Positions 1-6,246 of a DNA stretch of 8,695 nt are shown in pieces. Both the position numbers and the translations under genes were made by a program. Origin of the DNA: Methanomicrobiales archaeon (lineage in GTDB: Archaea > Halobacteriota > Methanomicrobia > Methanomicrobiales > Methanoculleaceae); the NCBI GenBank assembly GCA_012521035.1, contig JAAYND010000111.1:1-8695 (forward strand), written 5' to 3'. The first letter of the stretch is position 1. Every line of letters starts with the position of its first letter. The notes beneath the pieces are model-generated. The model saw nothing but the letters and a program-made list of their open reading frames with translations, had not been told where the DNA came from and ran no database searches.

Positions 1-17
1 AAAAACGATCGGTTTTT
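1..17 (-). terminator. Possible T-tract terminator after the lipoprotein gene
   Basis: Read on the minus strand, the bases just past the stop contain two T5 tracts separated by a short GC-containing stretch centred on the self-complementary cgatcg. Oligo-T tracts are the usual archaeal termination signal. The element touches the window edge, so it cannot be judged fully. Confidence 0.35.
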
Positions 18-28
18 CAAAAATGGTG

Positions 29-973
29 TCAGTGGGTCTGCCGGTAGTAGTCCCACGCATCGATCTCGGTGCCGTTTGCAAATATACAGACACCATACTC
101 GCTTCCGTCAGGGTTCTTCCGGATCTCGTAGGTATGCCCCTGCTCGGCGCACCAGACCGCGGCCGGGTTTGCGAGACCGACACCACCGCCGAGGCCGCGC
201 CGGGGGCATGTCCACGGGATATCGAGGATCTCGATCGGCGTCCCCCACTGCTGGATGGTGACAGCATCGGGCACGATTCTGCCGGCGAATGTGAGTCGCA
301 TCCCGTCGACATGGTAGCGGCCCTCAAGCCCGATCGGGAGGTAATGCTCCCCGCCATCAGCGATGATCCCGTAGAACCCACCCTCAAGGTTGATGTAGGA
401 GACCGTGCCGCTTGCAGCGATGAACGTCGCATTCCCGATCCTATCGATCGCGACGATCTCGACCGGCGTTCCCCACTGCTGGATGGTCATGACGCCGTCC
501 AGGATTCTGGCCGCGAACGTCACGCGCTCACCATCGATGAGCCAGGCCTCGTCGAGATCCATCGGGAGGTACCGCTCCCCATCATCGGCGACGATACCAT
601 AGAACCCACCCTCAAGATCGACATGGGTGACCGTGCCGGTTGCAGCGATGACCCGGGCGCCGCAGACAGGCTCGATATCCCGGATCGCTATCGGCGTTCC
701 CCATTGCTGGATCCCTGCGGTATCCTCTTTCAGATCCGCACTGAATCGCACCGGGAGACCGTCGATCCGGTACCCGGCCGGGAGATCATCGGGGAGGTAG
801 CGCTCCCCGTCATCGGTGACGATGCCGTAGAACCCGCCCTCAAGGTCGACGTAGGTAACCGTGCCGTTGGCAGATATGCGATCATCATCCCCATCGGTAG
901 CGATGCAGCCGCACACCACAATCGCTCCGATGAGGACGAGGAGGATTGCCGGATAACTCTCGTGTCCCCTCAT
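29..973 (-). CDS. Lipoprotein with three 76-residue repeats and a C-terminal DUF333 domain
   Basis: Predicted surface lipoprotein of 314 residues; function unknown. Residues 1-23 form a signal peptide: charged start, hydrophobic run LLVLIGAIVV, then a V-C-G-C lipobox with Cys23 as the likely lipidated residue, followed by an acidic linker. Three tandem repeats follow (about 35-102, 111-178, 187-254). Each carries GTVxxxxLEGGFYGI, a YLP motif and a terminal IQQWGTP(I/V). They look like small all-beta domains; I do not know a family name. Residues about 267-310 match DUF333 (NPAAVWC, then EIRKNPDGSEYGVCIF, then a W-x-YY ending), a domain seen in small exported proteins. The frame stays open back to position 1126, but the signal peptide fits only the Met at 973, and the upstream part is glycine-rich and unlike a protein start. 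No clear ribosome binding site is visible. Divergent from the KTSC gene. Confidence 0.85.
   Translation of the reverse strand: MRGHESYPAILLVLIGAIVVCGCIATDGDDDRISANGTVTYVDLEGGFYGIVTDDGERYLPDDLPAGYRIDGLPVRFSADLKEDTAGIQQWGTPIAIRDIEPVCGARVIAATGTVTHVDLEGGFYGIVADDGERYLPMDLDEAWLIDGERVTFAARILDGVMTIQQWGTPVEIVAIDRIGNATFIAASGTVSYINLEGGFYGIIADGGEHYLPIGLEGRYHVDGMRLTFAGRIVPDAVTIQQWGTPIEILDIPWTCPRRGLGGGVGLANPAAVWCAEQGHTYEIRKNPDGSEYGVCIFANGTEIDAWDYYRQTH
212..871 (-). repeat. Three tandem 228-bp coding repeats inside the lipoprotein gene
   Basis: Units at about 871-644, 643-416 and 415-212 (the third is shorter). The conserved Gly of the GTV motif falls at residues 37, 113 and 189, so the period is exactly 76 codons. 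Core motifs LEGGFYGI and IQQWGTP are unchanged in all three units while surface residues differ. This fits internal gene duplication followed by selection on the fold. Confidence 0.9.
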
Positions 974-1023
974 ACGTATCAACGCGGTATATTCTTTCGC
1001 AAAGCGTAAGTAGATTGCCGTAA

Positions 1024-1038
1024 CTGCGAAATAATTCG
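1024..1038 (-). promoter_or_regulatory. Candidate promoter element in the divergent lipoprotein/KTSC gap
   Basis: The only AT-rich element well placed in this 151-bp gap is cgaaataattcg (1027-1038), with inverted CGAA/TTCG ends. On the minus strand it reads as a TATA-like ATTATTT, which would place transcription start near 1005 and give the lipoprotein mRNA a leader of about 30 nt. On the plus strand it could serve the KTSC gene with a long leader. Direction is uncertain. Confidence 0.25.
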
Positions 1039-1124
1039 AAGTTATCCACGGGATCGGCACCGACAGGAGGGCGACCCCCGGCCGGCCGCAACCACTATCA
1101 CCACCGCCGACCACAACCCCGCCC

Positions 1125-1355
1125 ATGCCTCAACAGAGATCCCCCGGCATCACGTCCATCGGCTACGACCCCACAACACGATCGCTGCTCGTCATATGCG
1201 AGGGCGGGGACGCCTACCGCTACGCCGGCGTCACAAAAGAGGTCTACGAAGACCTGATCGCGGCCCGGTCCCGGGAGAAGTTCGTCCGCGAAAGAGTCCA
1301 GGGCAGGTATCCCCGGGAGAAGTATCCCTGTCTGGTGGTGGGAGAGGAGATATAG
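1125..1355 (+). CDS. Small KTSC-domain protein
   Basis: A 76-residue protein made almost entirely of one KTSC-type domain. The family pattern is seen from residue 8: ITSIGYDP, then a strand with LLVICEGGDAYRYAGV, then VYEDLIAARSREKFVRERVQGRYP. KTSC domains are small alpha/beta modules found alone or fused to lysyl-tRNA synthetase-like and other proteins; their role is not well defined and may involve nucleic-acid binding. The ATG at 1125 is the only plausible start: there is no in-frame ATG, GTG or TTG close upstream. No Shine-Dalgarno sits in the last 15 bases before it, though AGGAGGG lies about 55 bases upstream. Its stop lies 5 bp from the stop of the convergent dtxR-type gene. No functional link to the iron genes is evident. 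Confidence 0.75.
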   Translation: MPQQRSPGITSIGYDPTTRSLLVICEGGDAYRYAGVTKEVYEDLIAARSREKFVRERVQGRYPREKYPCLVVGEEI

Positions 1356-1367
1356 GGGTATTACCCC
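1355..1367. repeat. Short palindrome spanning both convergent stop codons
   Basis: GGGGTATTACCCC forms a 4-bp GC stem with a 5-base loop. It includes the last base of the KTSC stop (TAG, 1353-1355) and the complete stop of the convergent regulator (TTA at 1361-1363). There is no T-tract beside it, so terminator function is doubtful. Confidence 0.35.
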
Positions 1368-1786
1368 CGCTGCTTCCGAAACGCCTCGAAATCCTCAAGG
1401 CACCGCCGGCCTTCGGGGCTCTCCCGGAGAAACTCAAGGAAGAGCTTGAGATACTCAAGCGTCTCGGGGCTCACGTGGTGCTCAAACTGGCAGGCGTCGG
1501 CCTCGGCAACCCTGCGATCGACGCCGAGGAGCCTGAGCAGATCCGCAAACGTCCTGTGCCGCTGCCAGAGATCGCGGGCCATCTCAAACCCCGCCTCTGT
1601 CAGCGTCGCGCCCACGTAGGGTTCGTAGACGATGAGTCCCTTCTCCTCCAGTTTCCTGAGCACCTCGGTGACAGATGGCGGCTTTACGTCGATAGCTTCC
1701 GCGATCATGCCGGTCTGGGCACGCCCCTGCTCCCGCTCAAGCAGACATATGATCTCGATATACTCTTCTTTTGTCTTTCTGCGCAT
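1361..1786 (-). CDS. DtxR/MntR-family metal-dependent transcriptional repressor
   Basis: A 141-residue cytoplasmic DNA-binding regulator. Residues about 5-65 are the winged helix-turn-helix (TGMIAEAIDVKPPSVTEVLRKLEEKGLI, then a wing ending TLTEAGFEMA). Residues about 70-135 are the dimerisation and metal-binding domain. Metal ligands align with B. subtilis MntR numbering: Glu11, His77, Glu102 and His103 are present, but position 99 is Cys (ACQFEHH) where MntR has Glu. Cys at this place is typical of the iron-sensing DtxR/IdeR branch, so iron sensing is inferred. The SH3-like third domain of DtxR is absent. It is the last gene of feoA-feoB-dtxR: the ATG lies one base after the feoB TAA, with AGGA at 1797-1794 as ribosome binding site. 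The palindrome upstream of feoA is its likely operator, giving negative autoregulation. Confidence 0.93.
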   Translation of the reverse strand: MRRKTKEEYIEIICLLEREQGRAQTGMIAEAIDVKPPSVTEVLRKLEEKGLIVYEPYVGATLTEAGFEMARDLWQRHRTFADLLRLLGVDRRVAEADACQFEHHVSPETLEYLKLFLEFLRESPEGRRCLEDFEAFRKQRG

Positions 1787-1787
1787 C

Positions 1788-3503
1788 TTAAAATCCTATC
1801 AACACCATCCGGAGCAGACCTCCGACGATGAGCGCCGTCGTCACCATAACCCCGACGGCGGCGGCCATCCCCCGCGCCCCGAGCTCCTTGAGAAGGACCA
1901 CGAACGTCGCCACACAGGGGAAGTAGATCGAGAGCATCGTCACCGCTATGACGAGCTGCACCGGTGTCATGCCGAGCGGCACGAGCATACCGACAGCGAG
2001 ATCCTTCCTGAGGAACCCGACCAGGAGGGCGGCGGTGGCCTCTGCCGGGAGACCGAGCCAGACCTCCATCAGGGGCGCAAACACCCTCGCCAGCCACCCG
2101 AGGAACCCGGCTGTGTAGAGCAGGTTCACGAGCAGTATACCGAGGAAGAGGTAGGGGATAGCCTCACCGACGAACCCCCGCACCCGCATCCAGGTCTTTG
2201 AGGCGGTGACACGGGCGTTCGGCATCCGGTAAGGCGGGATCTCAAGGAATATCTCAGGGCACTCACCGGGGATCACCCGGCTCAGTATGAGCCCGACGAC
2301 GATGTAGACCGCCATGAGAGTTGCAAAGACCATGACAATATAGTGCATACCAAACGGCCCGAGCACGCCGAACACCATCGCTATCTGGGCCATACAGGGG
2401 ACCGATATCGACATCAATGTGGCGGCGATGAACCGCTGTTTCTTCGTCTCAAGCACCCGGGTAGCGAGCGCCCCCGGCACGTTACACCCAAGACCGAGGA
2501 AGACCGATATGATACCGTGGCCGTGCATACCGAGCCGGTGGAAGAATGTATCCACGAGCGTCGCAAGCCTCGGGAGGTAGCCGGTATCCTCAAGGATCGA
2601 GAGCATGAGGTAGAACGCCACGATGTAGGGGAGGATCATCGCGAACGGGACGAAGAGTCCTGTCGTGAGGAGACCCATCGCCTGCTCGTAGTCGATCTCG
2701 CCGTCGATGAGGTGCCCGATCAGTATGTCGTGCAGGATGCCGGGCCCGAGGAACTCGCTGAGCTGCATGGCAAACGGCGTGTAGAGGTCGAAGAGCGGTT
2801 CGAGGATATATTCAGCCAGCCCTTCGCCTATAGCGACGACCGCAAGGAACGTGACGGCCATGACACCGAACGCTATGATGAGGCCGCTCGCCGGCTTGAT
2901 GCTCGCCTCCGCAATCCGGTCGCGGAGGGTGTGGTGGCGGTGCGCGATCGTCTGGACCTCACCGGTTATCCGGCCGACCGTTGCCCACCGCTCTTCCTCG
3001 CTCATGGGCCGGATCGTCTCCGAAGGCCGGGCCTCGTCGAGCCGCTCCACGAGCTCCCGTATCCCCTGCCCGGCGAGGCCCACGGTCGGGACGACCGGCA
3101 CCCCGAGGAGCCGTTCAAGGGCCTCGACATCGATCGTGATCCCCTGGTGGCCGGCCTCGTCCCAGAGGTTGAGCGCAACCGCCACCGGTATACCGCGCTC
3201 AAGGATCTCAAGGGTCAGGTAGAGGTTCCTCTCAAGGTTCGTCGAGTCGACGACGTTGATGACGAGATCGGCATCCTCAAGGATCCCGGCGGCGACCTCC
3301 TCGACCGGGCATGTGGGAGAGAGAGAATAGGTTCCGGGCGCATCGATCACCTCGACATCGCTCTCCAGGAGGCGCGTCACCCCCCGGGAGACGTCGACGG
3401 TGGTTCCGGGGTAGTTGGATATTATGACCCGGGTGCCGGTCAGGCGCGAGAAGACCCCGCTCTTCCCGACGTTCGGGTTGCCCATCAGGACGACGGTCTT
3501 CAC
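1788..3503 (-). CDS. feoB: Ferrous iron transport protein B (GTPase-permease)
   Basis: Imports Fe2+ across the cytoplasmic membrane; 571 residues. The N-terminal G domain has G1 GNPNVGKS (8-15), G2 around Thr34-Thr35 (YPGTTVDV), G3 DAPG (54-57), G4 NLWD (112-115, where NxxD is the rule) and a G5-like VGLAGQG near 141-147. After a short helical segment, the membrane domain starts near residue 210. It holds the first gate motif (ILPYIVAFYLMLSILEDTGYLPR), then GLGCNVPG, then a second gate-like half with LRKDLAVGML and the conserved YFPCVATFVVLLKELG. It is shorter than the roughly 770-residue E. coli FeoB, as is common in archaea. The frame is open for 65 codons further upstream, but that part lies on feoA and is low in recognisable content. 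GTG at 3503 places the P-loop at the usual distance and overlaps the feoA stop as GTGA. Confidence 0.96.
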   Translation of the reverse strand: MKTVVLMGNPNVGKSGVFSRLTGTRVIISNYPGTTVDVSRGVTRLLESDVEVIDAPGTYSLSPTCPVEEVAAGILEDADLVINVVDSTNLERNLYLTLEILERGIPVAVALNLWDEAGHQGITIDVEALERLLGVPVVPTVGLAGQGIRELVERLDEARPSETIRPMSEEERWATVGRITGEVQTIAHRHHTLRDRIAEASIKPASGLIIAFGVMAVTFLAVVAIGEGLAEYILEPLFDLYTPFAMQLSEFLGPGILHDILIGHLIDGEIDYEQAMGLLTTGLFVPFAMILPYIVAFYLMLSILEDTGYLPRLATLVDTFFHRLGMHGHGIISVFLGLGCNVPGALATRVLETKKQRFIAATLMSISVPCMAQIAMVFGVLGPFGMHYIVMVFATLMAVYIVVGLILSRVIPGECPEIFLEIPPYRMPNARVTASKTWMRVRGFVGEAIPYLFLGILLVNLLYTAGFLGWLARVFAPLMEVWLGLPAEATAALLVGFLRKDLAVGMLVPLGMTPVQLVIAVTMLSIYFPCVATFVVLLKELGARGMAAAVGVMVTTALIVGGLLRMVLIGF

Positions 3504-3733
3504 GAAGTCACGTCCACCATGATCCTCTGGGCCATCCCCCGGCCGAGCGTCACTTCCCGACCACCGATCCCGACCACAACCGGTCCGCTGAGGGGGTGAC
3601 GGGCAACGACGGTGAGGGTCTTGCCCTCCCGGATACCGATGGTCCTGAGTTTCTGCATAAAGCCGGGTGCACCGGCAAACCGGGTGACGGTTCCACACAT
3701 ACCCGGTCTCAGATCAAGTAACGTCTTCTCCAT
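3500..3733 (-). CDS. feoA: Ferrous iron transport protein A
   Basis: A 77-residue cytoplasmic SH3-like protein that works with FeoB in Fe2+ uptake. It matches the FeoA pattern: LLDLRPGMCGTVTRF at the N-terminus, KLRTIGIREGKTLTVVARHPLSGPVVVGIGG in the middle, and VTLGRGMAQRIMV at the end. The RTIGIREG segment corresponds to the usual LxxLGIxxG motif. Length is typical for the family. It is first in the operon; its TGA overlaps the feoB GTG by four bases, which suggests translational coupling. The promoter upstream carries a palindrome expected to bind the operon's own DtxR-type regulator. Confidence 0.95.
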   Translation of the reverse strand: MEKTLLDLRPGMCGTVTRFAGAPGFMQKLRTIGIREGKTLTVVARHPLSGPVVVGIGGREVTLGRGMAQRIMVDVTS

Positions 3734-3748
3734 AGTGATAATGATCCT

Positions 3749-3768
3749 TATTTAGGTTAACCTAAATA
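3749..3768. promoter_or_regulatory. Perfect 20-bp palindrome, probable DtxR/IdeR-type iron operator
   Basis: TATTTAGGTTAACCTAAATA is identical to its reverse complement over all 20 bases. The TTAGGTTA...CCTAA core resembles the known DtxR/IdeR box (TTAGGTTAGCCTAACCTAA). It sits 16 bp upstream of the feoA start and covers the feoA TATA element. With Fe2+ bound, the regulator encoded at 1361-1786 should block TBP/TFB access and shut the operon. It lies about 15 bp before the TATA box of the divergent ROK gene, so an effect there is possible but less direct. Confidence 0.85.
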
Positions 3769-3769
3769 T
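3763..3769 (-). promoter_or_regulatory. feoA TATA box
   Basis: On the minus strand ATATTTA, preceded by GGGCCA, lies about 33 bp from the feoA ATG. Transcription would start some 25-27 bp downstream, near 3740, giving a very short leader. The box falls inside the right half of the palindromic operator. Confidence 0.6.
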
Positions 3770-3782
3770 TGGCCCGACCGGG

Positions 3783-3789
3783 ATATAAA
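3783..3789 (+). promoter_or_regulatory. TATA box for the ROK kinase-phosphatase operon
   Basis: ATATAAA on the plus strand, 63 bp before the kinase ATG. Start of transcription is expected near 3812, leaving a leader of about 40 nt that contains the purine-rich ribosome binding site. Confidence 0.55.
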
Positions 3790-3851
3790 CTCTGGCTTCG
3801 CTCCCGGGTGGCGTAGGTTTATGCCGGTTGCCGCGTAATGCGAGGAGAGAG

Positions 3852-4790
3852 ATGACAACCGTGATTGCCGTCGACCTCGGCGGGACCAACCTCCGCACCG
3901 CCCTGGTCGGCGAAGATGCAAAGATCCTCGCCCACGCGACCATGAGCACACCGACGAGCGGACCATCGGGAGAGGTGATCACCGCCGCGATAATGGCCGG
4001 CATAGAGGAGCTCCTCGATACCCCCGGTGGAGAGGAGGTCGCGGCCATCGGTGTCGCATCGGCAGGACCGCTCGACATCGACCGCGGGTGGGTCACCCAC
4101 TCCCCGAACATAGCCTTCCCGGTCGTGGAGATCACCGGCCCGCTCACGGATCGGTTCGATCTCCCGGTCACCCTTATAAACGACGCCCGGGCCGGCGTCC
4201 TCGGCGAGCGCTGGGCGGGGGGCGCCCGGGGTTCGGATAACGTCGTCTACATCACGCTCTCCACCGGCATCGGCGGTGGCGTTGTAGCAAACGGTCACCT
4301 CCTGCTCGGGATGGAGGGGAACGCCGGCGAGATCGGGCACGTCCTCGTCGATACCCGCTACAACCTCATATGCGGGTGCGGCTACCCGGGTCACTGGGAG
4401 GGGTATGCCTCAGCGAAGTCCATACCGGGGTTCTTCGCCGTGTGGCGGGAGGAGAACGATATCCGGCAGACGACCTTTGACACCTTCTCCACCCGCGCAA
4501 TATTTGAGGCGGCACGGGCGAACGATCCGGTCGCCCTCGCGTTCATGGATGTGCTCGGGCAGGTGAACGCCCGTGGCCTCTCGACGGTCATCGTCGCCTA
4601 CAACCCTGAGGTGATCGTTCTCGACGGGCCGCTCGCCCGCTACTACGGCGAGATCGTGATCGAGCACGCGGAACCCTACATCGACCGCTTCCTCACACTC
4701 CCCCGGATCGTCGTCACGAGTCTCGACGGGAGAGCCCCGCTCCTCGGCGCAGCGGTTTATGCGCTTGATATGGCCGGGAGAGGGCCGTGA
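3852..4790 (+). CDS. ROK-family sugar kinase (glucokinase-like)
   Basis: Likely phosphorylates a hexose such as glucose, or an N-acetylhexosamine, with ATP; the exact sugar cannot be read from sequence. It has 312 residues. Phosphate-binding motif DLGGTNLR is at 8-15, the catalytic-region LINDARAGVLGE at 108-119 (Asp111 as the probable base), and the STGIGGGVV nucleotide motif at 137-145. The ROK zinc site follows: EIGH with His163, then CGCGYPGHWE with Cys174 and Cys176. The third Cys of the usual CxCGxxGCxE motif is replaced by His181, which could still bind zinc. The frame is open from an ATG at 3828, but the ATG at 3852 has a GAGGAG ribosome binding site and starts directly at the first beta strand. 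Its TGA overlaps the next gene by four bases, so the two are co-translated. Transcribed divergently from feoA. Confidence 0.92.
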   Translation: MTTVIAVDLGGTNLRTALVGEDAKILAHATMSTPTSGPSGEVITAAIMAGIEELLDTPGGEEVAAIGVASAGPLDIDRGWVTHSPNIAFPVVEITGPLTDRFDLPVTLINDARAGVLGERWAGGARGSDNVVYITLSTGIGGGVVANGHLLLGMEGNAGEIGHVLVDTRYNLICGCGYPGHWEGYASAKSIPGFFAVWREENDIRQTTFDTFSTRAIFEAARANDPVALAFMDVLGQVNARGLSTVIVAYNPEVIVLDGPLARYYGEIVIEHAEPYIDRFLTLPRIVVTSLDGRAPLLGAAVYALDMAGRGP

Positions 4791-5314
4791 TCGAGATCTA
4801 CCAGAGTCTCTATATCGGGACGCAGGAGGACTACGAGCTCATTGTAGGTGCCCACGAGACCTGGTGCGTCGTGCACGCCCAGGCGAGCCCCTATCACTCC
4901 CTGGCGGTCACCTACTCGCCCGTCGGGACGGTCCCGGAGGATCACCCGGAGCGCTACGTCGCCCGGCGGGGGAACCGGCTGATGTTAAACCTCATCGACG
5001 CAAAAGACCCGGAAGATGTCCCGAAAGAGGCGATCGACGCCGCTCTTTCCTTCATCCACCGCTGCCTTGCGAGAGGCCGGCCGGTGCTCGTCCACTGCGG
5101 GTTTGGCATATCCCGGTCGGCGGTGATAGGGTTTCTCTACCTTGTGGCATACACAGATCTCCTGCCACGCGAGAGCCTCGCCGGCGCTGAGGCGGCATTT
5201 CGCCGGATATACCCGCTCTACCAGCCCGGCCGGGGGATGCGGGGGTTTCTGGAGGCGCACTGGGAGGATTATGCGAAGCGGCGGGTGGAGATCCTGGATG
5301 AGGCAACCTCGTGA
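4787..5314 (+). CDS. Dual-specificity/tyrosine phosphatase family protein
   Basis: A 175-residue soluble phosphatase of the Cys-dependent dual-specificity type. The signature HCGFGISRS at 103-111 gives nucleophile Cys104 and phosphate-binding Arg110 with the required five-residue spacing. Asp71 in LNLIDAKD is the likely general acid. The N-terminus (IYQSLYIGTQEDYELI) matches the first strand of this fold. The substrate is unknown: phosphotyrosine or phosphoserine proteins, or a phosphorylated sugar as in laforin-like members. The start is GTG at 4787, with GGGAGAGG just upstream, and it overlaps the kinase stop as GTGA. The tight coupling suggests a linked role with the ROK kinase, for example acting on its product or on the kinase itself; that is inference. 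Convergent with the AT-rich operon downstream. Confidence 0.9.
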   Translation: MIEIYQSLYIGTQEDYELIVGAHETWCVVHAQASPYHSLAVTYSPVGTVPEDHPERYVARRGNRLMLNLIDAKDPEDVPKEAIDAALSFIHRCLARGRPVLVHCGFGISRSAVIGFLYLVAYTDLLPRESLAGAEAAFRRIYPLYQPGRGMRGFLEAHWEDYAKRRVEILDEATS

Positions 5315-5418
5315 ATCTCCCCGGCAAGCGGAAGATCGCCGCACGGATCTGCGGGGTTTCAAGAGCAAAAATCGTTGTTATGCCGGCGACCATGCAGTCA
5401 ACTGCAAGGCAGGCGGAT

Positions 5419-6246
5419 TCAAAGCCATTTATCCAGCGTTTGATCTTTTGGTCCGATCTTTTTTGGAGGGTAATACAGCCCTATTATCAGCCATGTGGGG
5501 TAAAGTGAATACGTGCCGACAACGAAATAGAGATCTCGCTCCTCCATCATCCATGTGTAAAACCTGTCGTGCAGTTTTTCCCATAGCGTCTGGACATCTC
5601 CATACTCCGTGCCCCATCTGCGATATGCTTCCAGCAGCTCCCAATCCTCGCATAAGATATCGTGGTAATCGTTCGAACAGATTGAGCAGCTATCAGAACA
5701 CTTAAAGCGATACGCAAACATGCGTGGAATTTCCTGAATCACAGGAGTTTTCGAGCCATTGATCCTCTGCTGGTATTGAACAGGATCGGTGTAAATTTGA
5801 AGATCTTTCCGATTATAAAATTCCAGAACTTCCCGGGGCTTGATCAACCCAAGCGAAGTCTTATCTTCCTCGTATCTACTACCAAGATAGCTTAAAGAAG
5901 GATCGACTTTCTCAAGGAGTAACTTATTACGCTCTTTCCAGACCCTGTCCGTTTGAGCAGTGCTCAGGCTGCGATCTATGATCGTAATATCCGAGCCTTC
6001 TTTAACTTTATAACTCTCCTTCCTCCCCAATTTCTCGGATGTTGCTTTCTGACAGACAACCTCTACAAGATCAAACTTGCGAATTTTGTTCTCGCCACTG
6101 TAATGTTTCGTTGGGATGGGGTACAACCGAATCCAGTCACCTTCTTCGGTAAGTCCAGCTGTACAGGCAACCCAGTCTCGAGATCCTCGACTGTATTCAG
6201 GATAGGTTTTTACTATGATCCAGACTCGTTTCTTCTCCCATCTCAC
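5419..6246 (-). CDS. Uncharacterised protein with Cys/His cluster, partner of the DUF488 protein
   Basis: A 275-residue protein I cannot assign to a named family; it seems soluble, with no signal peptide or membrane segment. Visible blocks: an N-terminal region with IIVKTYPEYS, CTAGLTEEGDWIRLYPIP (28-45) and a DLVEV strand, suggesting a beta-barrel or nucleic-acid-binding fold; a charged middle region; a putative metal site with Cys183, Cys187, Cys190 and His195 (perhaps Cys199) running directly into EDWELLEAYRRW; and a C-terminal YFVVGTYSLYPTWLIIGLYYPPKK. To my recollection similar proteins occur beside DUF488 genes in other prokaryotes, but I could not check this. The start is GTG at 6246, overlapping the DUF488 stop as GTGA, with GGTGGGAG 11-18 bases upstream. 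AT-rich unlike its neighbours. A role in defence or nucleic-acid modification is speculation. Confidence 0.85.
   Translation of the reverse strand: MRWEKKRVWIIVKTYPEYSRGSRDWVACTAGLTEEGDWIRLYPIPTKHYSGENKIRKFDLVEVVCQKATSEKLGRKESYKVKEGSDITIIDRSLSTAQTDRVWKERNKLLLEKVDPSLSYLGSRYEEDKTSLGLIKPREVLEFYNRKDLQIYTDPVQYQQRINGSKTPVIQEIPRMFAYRFKCSDSCSICSNDYHDILCEDWELLEAYRRWGTEYGDVQTLWEKLHDRFYTWMMEERDLYFVVGTYSLYPTWLIIGLYYPPKKIGPKDQTLDKWL

Noticed and set aside
212..871. The repeat array as a CRISPR or non-coding satellite
   Set aside because: Units are 228 bp, in frame and protein-conserved, without spacers; they are coding duplications.
23..1009. Plus-strand open frame of 328 codons opposite the lipoprotein
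   Set aside because: Mirrors the internal repeats of the real gene and lacks any domain; caused by high GC.
974..1126. N-terminal extension of the lipoprotein frame to an ATG at 1126
   Set aside because: It would bury the signal peptide and lipobox in the middle of the protein, and it overlaps the KTSC start region.
2343..3599. Long plus-strand open frame of 418 codons opposite feoB
   Set aside because: Antisense shadow: rich in Arg, Asp, Glu and His with no recognisable domain, while the minus strand encodes clear FeoB motifs.
5052..5705. Open frames on both strands across the phosphatase end and the 5315-5418 gap
   Set aside because: They overlap well-supported genes in other frames and show no domain; the gap itself holds nothing I recognise.
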